Below, one piece after another: positions 49,869-52,825 of a stretch of 52,825 nucleotides of DNA (the stretch's first letter is position 1; the number at the start of each line of letters is the position of its first letter). The notes beneath the pieces were generated by a model. It was given only the letters and a program-made list of their open reading frames with translations, made no database searches and was not told where the DNA came from. Source of the DNA: CAZWRK01 sp964635875 (GTDB lineage Bacteria; Pseudomonadota; Gammaproteobacteria; Burkholderiales; Aquaspirillaceae); contig CAZWRK010000010.1 in NCBI GenBank assembly GCA_964635875.1, forward strand, positions 1-52,825. The letters are read 5' to 3'. The position numbers and the translations under genes were made by a program.

Positions 49869-50186
49869 ATGATCCCTCCAACCGCTTCCACTGCCTTGAT
49901 CTCGCCGCGAACCCCGATGCCCCCCGGCCGATTTTTAGAAACGCGTTTTTTGCGACCGAGCCACCTCAATCAAACGCAAGCCGCCCGCCAGCTCGGTTTA
50001 TCGCGCCGCCGCCTCAACGAAATCATCATGGGACGCCGCGCCATCACGCCTGATACCGCGATTCGTTTGGCCTATTTATTCGGCCTGCCTGCACGCTTCT
50101 GGCTGACGCTGCAATGTGACTGGGACTTGGCACAAGCCCGTCGTCTGCGCCACCTAAGCCACGACAAACACATAGATAAAATGTAA
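49869..50186 (+). CDS. HigA-family antitoxin-type transcriptional regulator
   Basis: 105-aa helix-turn-helix protein of the VapI/HigA group. PGRFLETRFLRPSHLNQTQAA is followed by the HTH LGLSRRRLNEIIMGRRAITPDTAIRLAYLFG and FWLTLQCDWDLAQAR, the usual HigA antitoxin ending. ATG 49869 has no strong ribosome-binding site; ATG 49917 is an alternative that would still keep the HTH. No HigB toxin ORF is found on either side, so it is an orphan in this window, possibly recruited as an ordinary regulator. Confidence 0.8.
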   Translation: MIPPTASTALISPRTPMPPGRFLETRFLRPSHLNQTQAARQLGLSRRRLNEIIMGRRAITPDTAIRLAYLFGLPARFWLTLQCDWDLAQARRLRHLSHDKHIDKM

Positions 50187-50239
50187 AATGTTTGTGTAAA
50201 ACGTAATACGTTAGCCTATCAAGCTAGCCAGCAATACAT

Positions 50240-50268
50240 TTGACATGATAAGTTAGTCCAGATTATTT
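50240..50268 (+). promoter_or_regulatory. Possible sigma-70 promoter of the dCache chemoreceptor
   Basis: TTGACA (50240-50245), a perfect -35, then 17 nt, then TTATTT (50263-50268), a poor -10. Transcription would begin near 50276, inside an inverted repeat. Confidence 0.35.
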
Positions 50269-50282
50269 GCCATATTTGGCAA
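50267..50282. promoter_or_regulatory. Inverted repeat TTGCCA-N4-TGGCAA before the chemoreceptor
   Basis: Perfect 6-bp arms with a 4-nt spacer, overlapping the predicted start of transcription, 82 nt before the chemoreceptor ATG. A candidate operator; the nearby HigA-type HTH protein is one possible ligand, by position only. Confidence 0.4.
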
Positions 50283-50364
50283 GTTTGTCAGAAAAGCACA
50301 CAAGCATTGCTCAACCACGCCCCAGATAAAAATAAAAAATACCTCAACTAAAGGAACACACTTT

Positions 50365-52371
50365 ATGGCCGCTGAATTCAGCTTTCGTGGAAAAATTCTT
50401 GGTTCAGTTAGCGTATTAGCCATTATCGGTTTTAGTGGCGCCATTGGTTACAGCACATGGAGTGCCACCCAATACAGTCTTAAGCAAGGTGCGGATACCG
50501 CTTTACTGCAAGCGCAAGCACTGACCCAAACCATCAGCAACCCCATTTACGAAGCGCGAGATCTGGCCGAAAACATGGCCGTCATGATCAACAGCCTACA
50601 CAGCAACGGCCAAAACCAACGTGAACTCATCACACGCATTTTGGGCAGCGAGCTGAAAAAACGAGAGCGGATGATTGGTCTGTGGACCGGCTGGGAAAGC
50701 AATGCCTTTGACGGCAAAGATAGCGAATTTGCCAATCAAGCACCTTATCACGATGCCACCGGCCGCTTTATTCCCTACTGGTCCCGCAACGGCAAAGGCG
50801 AAGTCAAAGTCGAACCCTTGCTCGACTACGACAAGCCCGGTGCCGGTGACTACTACTTAGTGCCTAAGCAAAACGGCCACCTAACTTTTATCGAACCCTA
50901 CCTGTACCCAATTGATGGCAAAAACGTCTTAATGACCTCGATTGTTGAACCGATCAAGCAAAACGATAAGTTTGTCGGCGTCGCGGGGGTCGATGTCTCG
51001 CTCGACAGCATTGGGGAAGTCCTTTCAACCATTCACCCCTACCAAAATGGCTATGTCAGCTTGATTTCAAATGCCGGTAACTGGGTCGTAAATCCTGACA
51101 AAGCAAAAATCACCAAGGCTATTGGTGACGAACTCCCCGCCGAAGCCGCCAGCGCGATCAAAAACGGCACCGCCTACGAATACACCGACAACCAAGACGA
51201 AATGCACTTCCTCGTGCCGATCAAAATTGATCCTCATATGGCACCGTGGTCTTTGCGCGTTTCGATTCCCAAAGCCAGCCTTCTCGCCGAAGCAAATGGC
51301 GTGAGAAACACCACATTGATGATTAGCTTCTTGGCCGTCGCCATCATGCTAGGCCTGATTGCGGTGATTTTGCGCTCGCTGTCGCGGCCGCTGGTGAACC
51401 TTTCCAGCACCATGCAAACCCTCAGCCAAGGCGAAGGGGATTTAACGCAGCGTTTAGAAGTCACCAGCAGCGACGAAATCGGCCAAACTTCGGGCGCGTT
51501 CAACCAATTTATGGACAAACTGCGCACCATGTTTGGTGAAGTCAAACAGCACACCAACACCCTGCACCGCAGCGTCGATCAGCTTGCGCAAATTGGTCAA
51601 CAGGTTGAAAGCAATGCCCGCCGTCAAGCCGATGCCGCCCGCGCCAGCGCCGCCACCATTGAAGAAATGACGGTCAGCATTAGCCACATCGCAAACAACG
51701 CCAAAGACGCCGAAGAAACCGCCAAGACCAGCAGCGGCATCGCCAGCAACGTTGAACAATTAGTCACCTCAACCGCCAACGAAATCCGCACTGCTGCCCA
51801 TGCCGTAGACACCTTGTCAGGCACGCTCAACACGCTGAACGAGCGCTCGGAGCAAATTTCCAGCATTGTGAGTGTGATTAGTGAAATTGCCGACCAAACC
51901 AACTTGCTCGCCCTCAACGCTGCGATTGAAGCCGCCCGCGCCGGAGAGCAAGGACGGGGCTTTGCAGTGGTTGCCGATGAAGTGCGCAAACTGGCCGAAC
52001 GCACCGGGATGGCGACACAAGAAATCGCGAGCATGATTACCGCGATTCAAACCGAAATGCGCACAGCCACCACCGGCATGGATAGCGCGAATGCCCAAAT
52101 CAATAATGGCGTTTCGCTCTCCAAACAAGCCAGCGAAGCGATTGCCGCGATTTACGAAAATTCCCAGCAAGTCATGAATAAAATCGCAGAAATCGCCCGC
52201 TCGACCGAAGAACAATCCGTCGCCAGTAATGACATTGCGCAAAATATTGAACATATCAGCGCGATGGCTCAAGAAAGCGATCAAATTGTTCAGAGCGCCA
52301 TCCAAACCACGCAAACCATTAGCGTGCTGGCGAAAGAGCTGGGCGAACAAGTCAACCGCTTCCGCACATAA
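50365..52371 (+). CDS. Methyl-accepting chemotaxis protein with dCache sensor
   Basis: 668-aa membrane chemoreceptor. The first helix (about residues 10-28) leads into a ~280-residue periplasmic double-Cache domain with the typical GLWTGWE, RFIPYWSR, YYLVPKQNG, EPYLYPIDGKNVLMTSIVEPI and FVGVAGVDVSLDSI landmarks. A second helix (about 312-333), a HAMP domain and a cytoplasmic hairpin with the invariant QTNLLALNAAIEAARAGEQG follow. The C-terminus lacks a WxxF pentapeptide. Cache receptors of this type often sense amino or carboxylic acids; the ligand here is not predicted. AAAGGA precedes the ATG by about 9 nt. A terminator follows 18 nt after the stop. Confidence 0.95.
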   Translation: MAAEFSFRGKILGSVSVLAIIGFSGAIGYSTWSATQYSLKQGADTALLQAQALTQTISNPIYEARDLAENMAVMINSLHSNGQNQRELITRILGSELKKRERMIGLWTGWESNAFDGKDSEFANQAPYHDATGRFIPYWSRNGKGEVKVEPLLDYDKPGAGDYYLVPKQNGHLTFIEPYLYPIDGKNVLMTSIVEPIKQNDKFVGVAGVDVSLDSIGEVLSTIHPYQNGYVSLISNAGNWVVNPDKAKITKAIGDELPAEAASAIKNGTAYEYTDNQDEMHFLVPIKIDPHMAPWSLRVSIPKASLLAEANGVRNTTLMISFLAVAIMLGLIAVILRSLSRPLVNLSSTMQTLSQGEGDLTQRLEVTSSDEIGQTSGAFNQFMDKLRTMFGEVKQHTNTLHRSVDQLAQIGQQVESNARRQADAARASAATIEEMTVSISHIANNAKDAEETAKTSSGIASNVEQLVTSTANEIRTAAHAVDTLSGTLNTLNERSEQISSIVSVISEIADQTNLLALNAAIEAARAGEQGRGFAVVADEVRKLAERTGMATQEIASMITAIQTEMRTATTGMDSANAQINNGVSLSKQASEAIAAIYENSQQVMNKIAEIARSTEEQSVASNDIAQNIEHISAMAQESDQIVQSAIQTTQTISVLAKELGEQVNRFRT

Positions 52372-52389
52372 GAATCCCTGCATCCACAC

Positions 52390-52422
52390 AAAAGCCCCTG
52401 ATTGGTCATCGGGGGCTTTTTA
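52390..52422 (+). terminator. Terminator of the dCache chemoreceptor gene
   Basis: AAAAGCCCC / GGGGCTTTT stem around a 13-14 nt loop, ending in T residues before tattt. It follows the chemoreceptor stop by 18 nt. Confidence 0.9.
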
Positions 52423-52442
52423 TTTGTCGAGAGAACACGCCC

Positions 52443-52825
52443 ATGCGCTACGAACACCTCGTTTACGCTCACCTTGCAACCATTATCCCCGCGATGGGCA
52501 TCGGTACGGTTTTGCTGCTCAAACCTAAAGGCGGGGCCAGTCATCGCCAGCTTGGCCGCATCTATTTAAGCCTGATGCTCGCCACCGCACTGATTGCTTT
52601 ATTGCTGCCCGCCAAGCTCGGTCCAAACCTGCTCGGACACTTTGGGGCGATTCATGTGCTCTGTCTGCTCACGCTATACGCGGTCCCCAGCGCCTACCTC
52701 GCCGCCCGCCGTGGTGAAATCCCTCGCCACCGCAGCATCATGCGCCAGCTGTATATCGGCGGCATTGTCATCGCAGGCGTTTTTGCCTTCAGCCCCGGCC
52801 GACTTTTGCATACGTGGATATGGGG
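52443..52825 (+). CDS. DUF2306 family membrane protein (partial, runs off window)
   Basis: 127 codons visible; the 3' end is outside the window. The protein begins MRYEHLVYAHLATIIPAMG and shows four hydrophobic helices with GGASHRQLGRIYLSLMLATA, HFGAIHVLCLLTLY and RHRSIMRQLYIGGIVIAG. The HR-x-LGR and I-RH---M pattern resembles DUF2306, a small integral membrane family of unknown function. GAGAG lies 10 nt upstream of the ATG. It follows the chemoreceptor's terminator, so it starts its own unit. Confidence 0.72.
   Translation, partial: MRYEHLVYAHLATIIPAMGIGTVLLLKPKGGASHRQLGRIYLSLMLATALIALLLPAKLGPNLLGHFGAIHVLCLLTLYAVPSAYLAARRGEIPRHRSIMRQLYIGGIVIAGVFAFSPGRLLHTWIW

Noticed and set aside
49827..50365. 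HigB toxin partner
   Set aside because: No small basic ORF with a RelE-like pattern lies next to the antitoxin; the space upstream is hyaC and its terminator.
51817..52389. 190-codon open frame opposite the dCache chemoreceptor
   Set aside because: Shadow of the MCP signalling domain; the composition follows the sense strand codons and no motif is present.
1..52825. CRISPR array, insertion sequence, prophage, tRNA
   Set aside because: No spaced identical repeats, transposase or integrase motifs, terminal inverted repeats or cloverleaf-like sequences were seen.

Overview
The window looks like chromosomal DNA from a Gram-negative betaproteobacterium. A placement near Neisseriales is possible but only an impression. 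The reasons are a DUF4936 protein, an rpmF-plsX-fabHDG-acpP-fabF cluster, heptose and LPS genes (lapAB, hldE1, hldD), two ubiquinone hydroxylases and a stand-alone acyl-CoA-binding protein. Coding density is high. I see no insertion sequence, prophage, CRISPR array, tRNA or rRNA.

Layout. 0-7.2 kb (minus strand): clpB (5' part only) behind a heat-shock-like promoter, an acyl-CoA-binding protein, a translationally coupled pepP-ubiH-ubiI-dsbC run, a VanZ-like protein and a YebC-family gene. 7.5-25.4 kb: a signalling island. A Hpt/receiver/GGDEF diguanylate cyclase converges on an eight-gene minus-strand chemosensory run (REC-X protein, cheY, cheA, cheW, MCP, cheR, cheD, cheB). A divergent REC-X paralogue and a second CheY-like protein follow, then a 1398-residue multi-PAS histidine kinase. 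25.5-36.1 kb: tyrA, a DUF4936 gene, a TraT-like lipoprotein, pabC/pabB and the fatty-acid cluster fabF-acpP-fabG-fabD-fabH-plsX-rpmF-yceD. 36.1-40 kb: maf (yceF type), an RsmI-like methylase, a HugZ/PPOX-fold protein and a PAS-only membrane protein. 40.1-45.8 kb: an envelope operon lapA-lapB-pyrF-ugd-hldE1-hldD ending in a strong terminator. 45.8-49.9 kb: a [NiFe] uptake hydrogenase operon hyaABC with a sigma-54-type promoter. 49.9 kb to the end: a solitary HigA-type regulator, a dCache chemoreceptor and the start of a DUF2306 membrane protein.

How it fits together. The signalling island has a full CheA/W/Y/R/B/D set with its own receptor, but no cheZ and no flagellar gene. It is flanked by c-di-GMP synthesis and phosphorelay proteins. 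Two receivers in this locus (in the diguanylate cyclase and in the operon-leading REC-X protein) carry Glu where the phospho-accepting Asp should be. The two REC-X proteins share a C-terminal domain that I cannot assign to a named family. CheA has five W/Y-G-(L/I)-F repeats in its linker. I regard this locus as the best candidate for an incompletely described system.

The hydrogenase small subunit has both extra cysteines that mark the oxygen-tolerant [4Fe-3S] class. Its structural genes are closed off by a terminator with no maturation genes beside them. Starts were chosen by ribosome-binding-site spacing and family N-termini, and alternatives are given where they matter. No database search was run, so family names rest on motif recognition.
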